From positions 1 through 24,245 of the IMG/VR virus record IMGVR_UViG_3300008450_000433: DNA of 24,245 nt. The stretch is one strand, 5' to 3'. Shown here in pieces: positions 5,278 through 13,007 of this stretch (position 1 is the stretch's first letter; each line of letters opens with the position of its first letter). The stretch is from a virus. The translations under genes were made by a program, and so were the position numbers. The notes under the pieces were generated by a model, which worked only from the letters and a program-made list of their open reading frames with translations, was not told the origin of the DNA and did not search any database.

Positions 5278-7578
5278 TTACTCTATGTAGATATAGCCTC
5301 CAAATATCGTAGTCAACGGATTGGTTGCCCACGTTGGGTTAATTGCTTTAATCTCTATGTAATCGTTTACTGCTACGGCAATACTTAAAGCAGTATTACT
5401 AAAAACTCGCTCACTTGTTGCACTACCAACAGTGGCTATAAGTGTGTCCGTTGTGTTGTTTTTCCTTATGTACAGTGACCAGTTTTCTGCCGTTCCAGCA
5501 GTACCAGAAAAACAGTAAATTTCTGCGTGTTTAATTGTACCAGCCTTACGTATGTATATTTTAGACGTGTTTGCAGTTGTCGTAGGTGCTTTCGGTAAGT
5601 TTCCAAAATAAATAGTTGCTCCGTCTGCTGGTGAGGACGTTAAAGCCTGTACCGTTAAAGTGTAGCCGTGTATGTCCAAATCACCACTACCAAGCAAAGT
5701 AATACCGTTAACGGTTTTAATGTTCGTGCCACTTACTAACGTATCCTGTTTGCTTCCTATCTGTGTTTGTACTGCACTGGTTACACCTTTAACGTAACTT
5801 AACTCTGTTAGGTTTGGATAGGTTGCAGTGCTTAACGAGGCAACAGTACTGCCTGTTGCATTAAAGTAAGTAAGTTCGTTGTTAGTACCTGTGCCTGTAA
5901 CTGGATTGGTTAACGTGTTCTGTTTTGTTCCCAGTCCAACGTCTACATAGTTTTTAACTGCACTCTGTGAGGCAACTACACTGCCACTGCTACCAGCACC
6001 ACCAAGCGTACCATCACTGCTTAAATCAACTTCCTCCACGTCACCAGCACCAGTACTAATCCTTCCTAACAGTTTTTTAGTACTGCTAACGTTTTGGATT
6101 TTTGCATACGTAACGGAGTCGTTGGCTATCGTCACTGCACCAGTGTTAGCCATTGTAACGTCTCCACTTAAACTCTGTGCCGTGGGTACACCACTTGCGT
6201 TACCTATCCATATTTTAGTGTCTGCAATGTTAGGTATGTCGTTAGTACGCATAATGGAAGAAACCATAATACTACCACTTGCACCACCACTAACCTTACC
6301 TACTTTACCAATATTCTGGATAAGGTTTGTGCCTGTTGGCTTAACTGTTGTAAGACCACCACCAGCCTTAACGTATAGTGTTTGGTTAGGTGTTGGTGTA
6401 ACACCGTCTATGGGGTCTGTTGTAAACTGTCCAAAAAAACCAGAGACAACCACACCACCAAGACCGTTAGTTGCCATAGTGTTCCAAGCCAAACCAGTGG
6501 ACGGCATTTTGGTGGGGTCGGATGCGTCAGCCTTTCCAACTTCAATAACGTTAGTAGCACCAACCATACCCATAATGTAAATAGGGTCTCCATAGTTAAT
6601 GGTTGTGCCTCCTGTGTTTTTACATTCAAACACTACACGTGGTGACCAGTTTACACTAACGTCTACATACTCGTAGCCACTTGGTGCAATGTTTGCAATT
6701 GTTATACTACTGTCAAGAGTACAAGCAATTTTATTTATTAATTCTGACGGACTGCCGTCTGTTGCACTTGCTTTAACAGTAAACGCATCTGCACCCAAAG
6801 AGTATAACGGATTTATTGCAGTACCATCCCCACCCATTGTAACACCGTCTGTGCTTACACCTAAAAACTGCACTATTGGGTTTATAGGGTCTGTATTGTC
6901 TACTTTAACATTACCTCCAGCATCGTCTGAAACACTTTCCACAAAGCCACTGCCAACAGTAGCAGTTAATGGGTTGCCACTTGTACCGTCTCCAGTTATC
7001 GTTATTCCGTCAACTTCAACACCAGCAAATTGGATGATAGGATTTAATGGGTCTGTGTTGTCAACTTTAACAACACCACTACCGTCCTCGTTTACACTTT
7101 CTACTATTGTAGGCTTGTTAATTATCTGATTGTTGCCACTTGTCGCATTCCAGTCTATTGGTGACTCTGCAAGTGGGTAACCTGTTCCAAGTTCCAGCCA
7201 GTAACTTGCGTTGGTTGGCAGTATGCTATCGTTAGTTGCTATGCACCTATAGACTTTACCACTATAGTAAACCAATTCGCCAACGTTGTACGGACTACCG
7301 TAGGCACTTATGTGGTTTGTGTTAAACGGTATTGCAGTAAGCACATTGCCCCCTACTATCTGCGAGGCTACGTAATCCTCTACCTCTTTTTTACTCCACC
7401 AAATGTTAGAGCCGTCACCAGCAATAATAGTACTGTAGTTGTCTATGGCATTACCACAAACCCAGAAACCCTCGTCTGTCACCCAGCCTATCTCGCCAAG
7501 TCCCAGTACTGGGTTAATGGTTTCCCATTCTGCTTTAGTTCCTCGTTTAACTCGTATGCGTATTTTTACCTCTGCCAT
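5278..7578 (-). CDS. Tail fibre / receptor-binding protein with Mtd_N-like N-terminus, 766 aa
   Basis: Residues 4-62 read I-R-I-R-V-K-R-G-T-K-A-E-W-E...N-P-V-L-G-L-G-E-I-G-W-V-T-D, the pattern of the major-tropism-determinant N-terminal domain that attaches adhesins to the tail. Residues about 98-131 (V-G-E-L-V-Y-Y-S-G-K-V-Y-R-C) resemble a CBM5/12-type sugar-binding module. Two tandem repeats of about 45 residues follow (159-204 and 213-258), each with V-K-V-D-N-T-D-P-x-N-P-I. A long Gly/Thr/Ser-rich shaft precedes a C-terminal beta domain (about 640-766) likely to be the receptor-binding tip. It overlaps the upstream 71-aa gene by one base. No reverse transcriptase or variable-repeat signature is seen. 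Confidence 0.75.
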   Translation of the reverse strand: MAEVKIRIRVKRGTKAEWETINPVLGLGEIGWVTDEGFWVCGNAIDNYSTIIAGDGSNIWWSKKEVEDYVASQIVGGNVLTAIPFNTNHISAYGSPYNVGELVYYSGKVYRCIATNDSILPTNASYWLELGTGYPLAESPIDWNATSGNNQIINKPTIVESVNEDGSGVVKVDNTDPLNPIIQFAGVEVDGITITGDGTSGNPLTATVGSGFVESVSDDAGGNVKVDNTDPINPIVQFLGVSTDGVTMGGDGTAINPLYSLGADAFTVKASATDGSPSELINKIACTLDSSITIANIAPSGYEYVDVSVNWSPRVVFECKNTGGTTINYGDPIYIMGMVGATNVIEVGKADASDPTKMPSTGLAWNTMATNGLGGVVVSGFFGQFTTDPIDGVTPTPNQTLYVKAGGGLTTVKPTGTNLIQNIGKVGKVSGGASGSIMVSSIMRTNDIPNIADTKIWIGNASGVPTAQSLSGDVTMANTGAVTIANDSVTYAKIQNVSSTKKLLGRISTGAGDVEEVDLSSDGTLGGAGSSGSVVASQSAVKNYVDVGLGTKQNTLTNPVTGTGTNNELTYFNATGSTVASLSTATYPNLTELSYVKGVTSAVQTQIGSKQDTLVSGTNIKTVNGITLLGSGDLDIHGYTLTVQALTSSPADGATIYFGNLPKAPTTTANTSKIYIRKAGTIKHAEIYCFSGTAGTAENWSLYIRKNNTTDTLIATVGSATSERVFSNTALSIAVAVNDYIEIKAINPTWATNPLTTIFGGYIYIE

Positions 7579-7793
7579 TAGGGTAGTCCTCCAGATATAC
7601 CTGTTAAATTGTTTGCGTTTATTGGTATGTAAGTTATGTCCATTGGTTGCCCTCCGTCTAATGAGTCTATAAGTATAGACGGTGGGGTAATAGGTGACAG
7701 TGTGTTAATGTTAGCAATGGCAGTAACCTTGTCCTTAACGTTACAGTTAACCGTTATTTTATTTTTAATGTATGCCGTTGCTACAAACTTCAT
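7578..7793 (-). CDS. Small protein between fibre genes, 71 aa
   Basis: It is joined to its neighbours by ATGA (upstream) and TAATG (downstream) overlaps. The sequence is beta-rich (F-V-A-T-A-Y-I-K-N-K-I-T-V-N-C-N-V) and has a proline-rich middle (S-P-I-T-P-P-S-I-L-I-D). I do not recognise it. Its place between a BppU-like protein and the main fibre suggests a baseplate or fibre accessory part. A chaperone for fibre folding is another possibility. Confidence 0.65.
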   Translation of the reverse strand: MKFVATAYIKNKITVNCNVKDKVTAIANINTLSPITPPSILIDSLDGGQPMDITYIPINANNLTGISGGLP

Positions 7794-8170
7794 AACGCAC
7801 TCACTCCCTCAAAAATGGAACGTTCTACTTTTTCTATCTCTATGTCTGTGTCTATGCTTATCTGTGTACTGTTTGTAAACATTGGATTGTTAAACGTTAC
7901 CAGTACCTCCAGTTTTGCCATTTTCTCAATAGCCTTTAAACTGTCTGTTGCTTCCAATGCTACGGATATAACCCCACCCACTGCGTTGGTTATGGTAACG
8001 TCACCGTAACCCTCTGCACTCTTGTCCACAAGTGACCACTTACCAAACAGTCTACGTCCTTCACCGTACAAACCAACGAGCAAACCAGTTGCACCTGTTA
8101 GGTCTATAGGTGTGCCAGTGTCGGTATCCGTTATAGTTACCTCTATCTCGTATGTCGCTCCCCTTATCAT
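7790..8170 (-). CDS. BppU-N-like baseplate/fibre adaptor, 126 aa
   Basis: The N-terminus I-R-G-A-T-Y-E-I-E-V-T-I-T-D-T-D-T-G-T-P-I-D-L-T-G-A matches the start of the BppU N-terminal (DUF2479-type) Ig-like domain that links receptor-binding proteins to the baseplate in siphophages. The whole protein has about the length of that single domain, without the receptor-binding part. It is coupled to the genes on both sides by ATGA overlaps. I infer an adaptor for the fibre encoded downstream. Similarity is by eye. Confidence 0.5.
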   Translation of the reverse strand: MIRGATYEIEVTITDTDTGTPIDLTGATGLLVGLYGEGRRLFGKWSLVDKSAEGYGDVTITNAVGGVISVALEATDSLKAIEKMAKLEVLVTFNNPMFTNSTQISIDTDIEIEKVERSIFEGVSAL

Positions 8171-9720
8171 AGTGTCTGCGTATAGTCTTTAACTCTCCAA
8201 ACATTAAAGCCTGTTATTATAACTGGCTCTAACACTACATAATCTACCTCTGTAAGTGTAATAGTACCAGCAACGTCTCCAACTATCTGACCATTACTGG
8301 ACAGGGTTGCCCACGGAGTTAAGTTAATGTCTAACGTTAAACCTGTAGACACTACTAACTTTATTGGAAATGCCGTCTGGTATCTTGCAATACTGTCTAT
8401 GGTTTCCGTTGCATTGGTTGAATATAAATTGAACACACCAAGTAAATCGTTTTGGTCTGTGGCAGTATCCAAGTCCAAGGTTAACGGTGTGCTTGTTATG
8501 TCTACGAACTCTTGCAATGTGCTACCGTTGCTATCTATGTAGCCACCTGTAGCCGTATACAGTACTGGTACGTTTAACTCTGTAAGCACTGGCATAATAA
8601 CTACCAACTGGTTTAAACTTGCACTGCTTGACCAACCCTGTGTAAACTTTAGTTTAGTGTTAACTAAAGATATATTATTTAAACTTCCGTTAAACGATTG
8701 GCTTGATTGTATAATACTGTTATTAAAGTCACAGTCTAAAATCTGGGAGGCAAAACCACCCTCTGGATTATAAAAAGAACTTACGTTTTTAAAACTGTTC
8801 CTACCAATGTTTGCACTCAAAGTATCCAAATCTCCTAACTGGCTTCCGTTATCCGTTACTTTATTACTTACCATTACACCGTCCATAAATGCCCAGTTTT
8901 TATAAGTCATATCGTTACCACTGTAAACGTTGTCCCATTTGTCTCGTGCAGTAAATACATTAACAGAGCCTCCGTTAATTATAAAATTTACGTCACTGAA
9001 AATTTCATCATTATAAAATGATGCCGTTGTTATGTATTGCCAGTTAACCACGTCTGCGTCTGGTGTGGTAAGCGTACTGCCGTTTGTCAAACGATTATAA
9101 ACATTATTTTTGTAGGCTACTTTGTCACCTATTACATAACTTAAACCACCATACCAGCGTGTCGTTGTTGTAATGTTTGGGCAACGTTCAACCAACCAAC
9201 CAGAGTTACTATAGGTGCTATTGGTTAAACTGCGTACAAAGTAAAAAGGGTACGCACTCGTTAGCCTGTATAAACGGTTAGGGATTAAATCCCCATTTGT
9301 TGCGTCCGTTTCAAAATTAACAACTGTAGTTATTATAACTTGGTCATTAACCAAACCGTGCAACTCCTGTGCAGTTACTTCGTTTGCACCTCCTTTGTCC
9401 AAGTACGTATCCTTGTTAACCTCGTGTGCAAGTTCTCCAATGCTGGTTAACTGCCAGACTGCTGGGTAAGAGGTAGGAACTTCACCAAGAGAGGTAGCAA
9501 CTAAAAGTTTATAAATGTTACCAGCATAACTGACGTAGGTAGTACCTGTGTAAGTTGTGCTAATGCTCCACGGATTTAACGAACTGCCAGAGTTCATACT
9601 GGTTAGGTAGTCGTAAATCTCAATAAAGTTAGTGTCAAGTTCTGTAAATGTTAACTCGCTACCCTTGTTGGTTAAAGGTGGGTTATTGGTACTGCGTAAA
9701 ATAATATCCTGTATAGCCAT
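8167..9720 (-). CDS. Tail fibre protein with two CBM5/12-like modules, 517 aa
   Basis: Residues 1-35 carry the S-T-N-N-P-P-L-T-N-K-G-S-E-L-T-F-T-E-L-D-T-N-F motif typical of the N-terminus of phage fibre proteins. Two segments (about 50-91 and 189-230) have the pattern of small chitin/cellulose-binding modules: W...Y.....V.Y.G..Y.........P......W. From about 236 to 380 the sequence is Asn/Ser-rich with short repeated beta-strand patterns, compatible with a beta-helix shaft, and the C-terminus is a further beta domain. It begins on the stop codon of the adaptor gene (TAATG). It is a second adsorption protein beside the 766-residue fibre. Confidence 0.65.
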   Translation of the reverse strand: MAIQDIILRSTNNPPLTNKGSELTFTELDTNFIEIYDYLTSMNSGSSLNPWSISTTYTGTTYVSYAGNIYKLLVATSLGEVPTSYPAVWQLTSIGELAHEVNKDTYLDKGGANEVTAQELHGLVNDQVIITTVVNFETDATNGDLIPNRLYRLTSAYPFYFVRSLTNSTYSNSGWLVERCPNITTTTRWYGGLSYVIGDKVAYKNNVYNRLTNGSTLTTPDADVVNWQYITTASFYNDEIFSDVNFIINGGSVNVFTARDKWDNVYSGNDMTYKNWAFMDGVMVSNKVTDNGSQLGDLDTLSANIGRNSFKNVSSFYNPEGGFASQILDCDFNNSIIQSSQSFNGSLNNISLVNTKLKFTQGWSSSASLNQLVVIMPVLTELNVPVLYTATGGYIDSNGSTLQEFVDITSTPLTLDLDTATDQNDLLGVFNLYSTNATETIDSIARYQTAFPIKLVVSTGLTLDINLTPWATLSSNGQIVGDVAGTITLTEVDYVVLEPVIITGFNVWRVKDYTQTL

Positions 9721-10262
9721 TAGATTTTACTTGCTGGTGTTAGTTTGTGTATGAATTTACTGGTAAGTGTCTCGTTACATTTGTTTCCAAACAAAGGAAA
9801 CAGTGCAGAGTTGGCACGGACATACCTAATGGTGTCCTGTAAATATAGTCCTCCTTCGTTGCGTTTCTCTGACGCAATGCTGATAATTAACTGGGGGTCT
9901 GTTTGCTCACTGTACTCGCTCGTTTTGGCAACCATTCCAAACGGTGTGTCTACTGCGTTTTTATGCAACACGTAACGTGCGTATGTGAAACAGGCAAGAG
10001 ATGCCTTTAGACCTTGAAACGTTACAGTGTCTCCATTATCGTTTACATACGTGCCACCCTCTAACAGTGTTTTGTAATTATCGTTTAGATAGTTTGCAAT
10101 TAAGTCAGTCCAGAAAACGTCACCAAACACTGGACGTATGTCTACGTTTTGGGATGCCAGTATATGGCTAAACAAAGTGTCTTCTTCTCTTGCGTGTAGT
10201 GCTACCTGTGCATACGGTGTTATGTCCGTTCTGTTAATGAGTAACGTTATTGGCTCTGGCAT
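9720..10262 (-). CDS. DUF6712-like protein, probable head-tail adaptor, 180 aa
   Basis: It is a mostly helical protein with the pattern R-P-V-F-G-D-V-F-W-T-D-L...Y..L.....Y..G..Y...........L..A.A.F..A.Y-V-L..., which I associate with DUF6712 proteins of Bacteroidetes phages, often encoded next to the portal. Head-completion or connector proteins of the gp6 type have the same helical build and location. The gene starts 5 bases after the portal stop, which supports a role at the portal ring. The family name is from memory of the pattern. Confidence 0.5.
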   Translation of the reverse strand: MPEPITLLINRTDITPYAQVALHAREEDTLFSHILASQNVDIRPVFGDVFWTDLIANYLNDNYKTLLEGGTYVNDNGDTVTFQGLKASLACFTYARYVLHKNAVDTPFGMVAKTSEYSEQTDPQLIISIASEKRNEGGLYLQDTIRYVRANSALFPLFGNKCNETLTSKFIHKLTPASKI

Positions 10263-10267
10263 ATTTA

Positions 10268-11581
10268 TTATTTTAATTGTTGTGGCAATGGTAAACCTTT
10301 AACAATGGCAGTGGCTATGTTAATGTCCACACCGTACACGGCTACCATATAGTTTATTTTCTGCTCTGTCGTTAGCAATGGGTCTACTATCAAACCTTGC
10401 AAGGCAACCAACTTTCCTACCTCCAACACTTCGCCAAGTGGCTTAATTGTTTTCTGTTCCTCTAACCCAGTAAGTGGGATTATTAAATAATCTCCGTCTG
10501 GTGCTGGGTCTCCCTCAAACCAGTTTTTTAGTATTGGCTCAAACACATATGACAACTTGTTACGTTCATCTGCCGTGCGTTCGTCATAGTTTGCCTTGGC
10601 TTCCTCCCACTCTTTAGACAGACCTAACTGCCCTTGTGTTTTTATTGCGTGTAATGCTAACGGTTGTCCGTAGCAACGTATTACGTTTTCTCGTACTGTG
10701 GTTTCCGTCAACTCGTAAACCTTGTCGTTATCCTGTTTGTCTACTTTTATTAACTCTGGCTTTGCACTTGGTTGGGGACATTCAACAACTACGATTTTAT
10801 GACTATTGTCAACACCTTGGAAACTGTTAACTGCCTCTACGTATGCGTCTCTCTCTTGCTCACTGGCAAACTCTCCGTTAAAAACCCAAAAGTAGTTAGC
10901 CATAAAGTCCGTGCTTATGCCTCTGTACTTCCACATTTTTATCCCAGCATCCGTTAACACGTCTTCAAAGACTGGGTCGCATACTGCTGGTGGGTAAATG
11001 TTATGTCCTTTCTCTGAAAAATAGTAAACCTGTCCCCTCCAATTGTCAAAACCACCAGCCTTGTTTATCTGGTCGTAAATTATTTCCAAATCATTTGTGT
11101 AAAGGTCGTAGGTCTGCAACAGTTTTTTATCAAATGTCCCTGTTTCCCTCGCCCAGTCTGGGTGTACCTTTACCTGTGTGACGTTTAGCATATCGTCTGG
11201 TAGTTCCAAACGGATAAACTCGTAAGGTATATGCTTAATGCTTATGGGTTGTAACAACGCATTGTATGTAATGTGGAAAGCATAACCCAAATACATAGAA
11301 CGGTCTGCACACAACAGACGGTGTACGTCTGCCAGTGTCTGCATCTTTTCGTTAACAATTAACTTTTCAAGGTTTTGGTTACGATAGCCTCTACCTCGTA
11401 GGTGTTTTGCAAATAAATTGGTACAAGCCGTAGCAGTGCCACTACTGTTAATGGCATTGCGTACCCTCTGTGGGTATATGTTATCTGCGTCATACATTTG
11501 CACACCGTTTGCCTTATCATCTCTGTAGGCTAAACGTTTGGTTGCAAAGGACGGTACTGCTATGCGACTGTTTTGGCTCAT
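10268..11581 (-). CDS. Portal protein, 437 aa
   Basis: The protein has the features of Bacteroidetes-phage portals: an N-terminal N-I-Y-P-Q-R-V-R-N-A-I segment, T-A-C-T-N-L-F-A-K-H-L-R-G-R-G, a wing region with Y-L-G-Y-A-F-H-I-T-Y-N, and a helical stem (about residues 310-345) rich in charged residues including N-Y-D-E-R-T-A-D-E-R-N. Portals form the dodecameric DNA entry ring at one capsid vertex. The length fits the family. Oddly, it lies downstream of protease, capsid and tail tube genes rather than ahead of them. It begins 9 bases after the 191-aa gene. Confidence 0.75.
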   Translation of the reverse strand: MSQNSRIAVPSFATKRLAYRDDKANGVQMYDADNIYPQRVRNAINSSGTATACTNLFAKHLRGRGYRNQNLEKLIVNEKMQTLADVHRLLCADRSMYLGYAFHITYNALLQPISIKHIPYEFIRLELPDDMLNVTQVKVHPDWARETGTFDKKLLQTYDLYTNDLEIIYDQINKAGGFDNWRGQVYYFSEKGHNIYPPAVCDPVFEDVLTDAGIKMWKYRGISTDFMANYFWVFNGEFASEQERDAYVEAVNSFQGVDNSHKIVVVECPQPSAKPELIKVDKQDNDKVYELTETTVRENVIRCYGQPLALHAIKTQGQLGLSKEWEEAKANYDERTADERNKLSYVFEPILKNWFEGDPAPDGDYLIIPLTGLEEQKTIKPLGEVLEVGKLVALQGLIVDPLLTTEQKINYMVAVYGVDINIATAIVKGLPLPQQLK

Positions 11582-11590
11582 ATTGTTTAC

Positions 11591-12166
11591 CTATTTGCGT
11601 TTCTTTTTCGCTGGTGTTTTGTGTTTGCCACTGTTTTTATTTGCAAGGGTCTCCATTGCCTTGGGTTTACCTCGTGGCTTTAGTATTTTTATTTCTGGCT
11701 CTGGCTCTACCTCCACAGTTTCTACGGCAACAGGTGTAGCCTCTACTGTTTTTATCTCTACTGCTACTGGCTCTACCTCCAATGGCTCACCGTTCACCGT
11801 AAAAAGTTTACTGTTGTTTGCGTTTTCCTTTAACAATGTCTCGGCTATGGCATCCGTGCAGTTGTAACGTGTAACCATTATGCCAAGTTTACTGCTATAA
11901 ATCCTAACGTTAGGCTTCATAGTGTACCTTGTTACCTTGTCTGCTTTTATAAGCATATCCTTGTTACTTTTTATGTGTAGTTTCACTATCCAGTTTAGTT
12001 TATGTATTGCCTGTTCTATATCGTTAGGGCAACTGTTGCAATTAGGTTGCTCGTTAAATGTAAATGTGTAGTACTCTAAAAACTTTTCGTAAACGTTTTC
12101 CCTGTTTACCAAAGTATAAACGTTAACTATTTTAAGAAACTCTACAACGTCTGTTATTTTGTGCAT
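11591..12166 (-). CDS. Hypothetical protein with V/E/P-rich linker and lysine-rich tail, 191 aa
   Basis: Residues 1-110 form a compact-looking domain with C-N-S-C-P-N-D-I-E-Q-A-I-H-K-L near residue 43. Residues about 127-162 are a low-complexity Val/Glu/Pro/Thr stretch (repeats of V-A-V-E and V-E-P), and the last 25 residues are strongly basic (K-K-K-R-K end). An acidic linker plus a basic tail suggests binding to DNA or an acidic capsid surface, but I do not recognise the family. It is the first gene after the 12181-12211 terminator and immediately upstream of the portal, so it probably belongs to the packaging or connector group. Confidence 0.65.
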   Translation of the reverse strand: MHKITDVVEFLKIVNVYTLVNRENVYEKFLEYYTFTFNEQPNCNSCPNDIEQAIHKLNWIVKLHIKSNKDMLIKADKVTRYTMKPNVRIYSSKLGIMVTRYNCTDAIAETLLKENANNSKLFTVNGEPLEVEPVAVEIKTVEATPVAVETVEVEPEPEIKILKPRGKPKAMETLANKNSGKHKTPAKKKRK

Positions 12167-12180
12167 TCTGTAAATGTATT

Positions 12181-12211
12181 AAAAAAGGGGAAAGGGTTAC
12201 ACCCTCTCCCC
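12181..12211 (-). terminator. Intrinsic terminator after capsid/tail-tube genes
   Basis: On the minus strand GGGGAGAGGG and CCCTTTCCCC form a 10-bp stem (one G-U pair) with a 5-base loop TGTAA, followed at once by TTTTTT. It lies 24 bases beyond the stop of the tail-tube-like gene. It likely limits transcription from the capsid block into the portal/fibre genes, giving high capsid and tail-tube dosage. Confidence 0.8.
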
Positions 12212-12235
12212 CCAAACAATTGACAAGCCAAACAA

Positions 12236-12988
12236 TTATAACAGAGCAATTATCGCAGAGTCGGTTGTAGCCAAGTCAGTGTCAAAGAAAGTCACTGGAG
12301 GCTTACCCTCACGTGCGTACTCTTGTGTCTTTAATTCAATCTTGAATGCTCCAAGGTTCTCCGTGTCGTTGGGGTTACGTTCCAAGACTTCGGCTTTAAG
12401 TCCAGAGCCAACTCCGTAAATCTCATACTTGCAGTTACCTGTAGCACCAGTGTAGTTATTCTGTACGATACAAACAAAGTTACCATCTTTCATATTAAGA
12501 ATTTGCTTTTTTGTATCTGGGTCAATTTTAAAAATCAACGCACCTACTGAATGCTCAAACTGGTTTACGTATTTGCCTTTTATCATAGCAAACTTCGGCT
12601 CTGTAGACTGCAACTGTCCCTCAAACGTAAAGAATGTTTTAGTTGCAACCATAGTAATAGAGTCGGCTAACATAGAGTTACCAGCATCGTATGTGATACT
12701 CGCAATGTCTTCTTTATTTGCAATGTAGAACGTTGCAACAACACCAGACGTTAGAGGGTCTTCGCAGTTCAACTCAATACCAGCAGTGATAGCACCACAG
12801 GCATAAGCCATACCCTTACGGTCACTGTGTGAGTAACCGTAAGAAAGTACAACAGAAGATACAAACGAGATAGCACCAGCAATGTAGGTGGTTGTGGGGT
12901 CACCTCCACCAATCAAAGAGCCAAAGAGAAACGCACCTACGATACCACACAGGGCAACGTAGAGCAATTGCAGTTTATTTGTTTTCAT
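12236..12988 (-). CDS. Putative major tail (tube) protein with N-terminal membrane-like extension, 250 aa
   Basis: The frame is open to 13018, but ATG 12988 has the best ribosome binding site in the window (GGAGG, 9 bases upstream) and avoids overlap with the capsid gene. From about residue 60 (M-A-Y-A-C-G-A-I-T-A-G-I-E-L-N-C-E-D-P-L) the sequence follows Bacteroidetes-phage tail-tube-like proteins: A-N-K-E-D-I-A-S-I-T-Y-D-A-G-N, then F-E-H-S-V and D-G-N-F-V-C-I-V. Before it are about 59 residues with two hydrophobic segments (about 6-26 and 33-50), one glycine-rich, that look membrane-spanning. A tube subunit with a membrane extension is unexpected. Codon use (ATC, TTC, GGT) resembles that of the capsid gene, consistent with high expression. 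Confidence 0.55.
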   Translation of the reverse strand: MKTNKLQLLYVALCGIVGAFLFGSLIGGGDPTTTYIAGAISFVSSVVLSYGYSHSDRKGMAYACGAITAGIELNCEDPLTSGVVATFYIANKEDIASITYDAGNSMLADSITMVATKTFFTFEGQLQSTEPKFAMIKGKYVNQFEHSVGALIFKIDPDTKKQILNMKDGNFVCIVQNNYTGATGNCKYEIYGVGSGLKAEVLERNPNDTENLGAFKIELKTQEYAREGKPPVTFFDTDLATTDSAIIALL

Positions 12989-12997
12989 ATTTATATA

Positions 12998-13002
12998 CCT
13001 CC
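12998..13002 (-). promoter_or_regulatory. Shine-Dalgarno site fixing the start at 12988
   Basis: The minus strand reads ACGGAGGTATATAAATATG, a perfect GGAGG nine bases before ATG 12988. Other genes here have A-rich leaders or overlapping starts, so this SD stands out and argues that the N-terminal hydrophobic region is translated. Confidence 0.7.
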
Positions 13003-13007
13003 GTTTT

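Noticed and set aside
6122-7129. Plus-strand open frames of 152 and 146 codons opposite the 766-aa fibre gene
   Set aside because: Proline/threonine-rich antisense of a repetitive Gly/Thr fibre; no start signals, not real.
5278-7578. Diversity-generating retroelement target, suggested by the Mtd-like N-terminus
   Set aside because: No reverse transcriptase, template repeat or C-type-lectin variable region is visible; the N-terminal domain is widespread in ordinary fibres.
12171-12178. TACATTTA resembling a -7 box just before the 191-aa gene
   Set aside because: No TTTG-like element lies 19 bp upstream and it would leave almost no leader; more likely read-through past the terminator.
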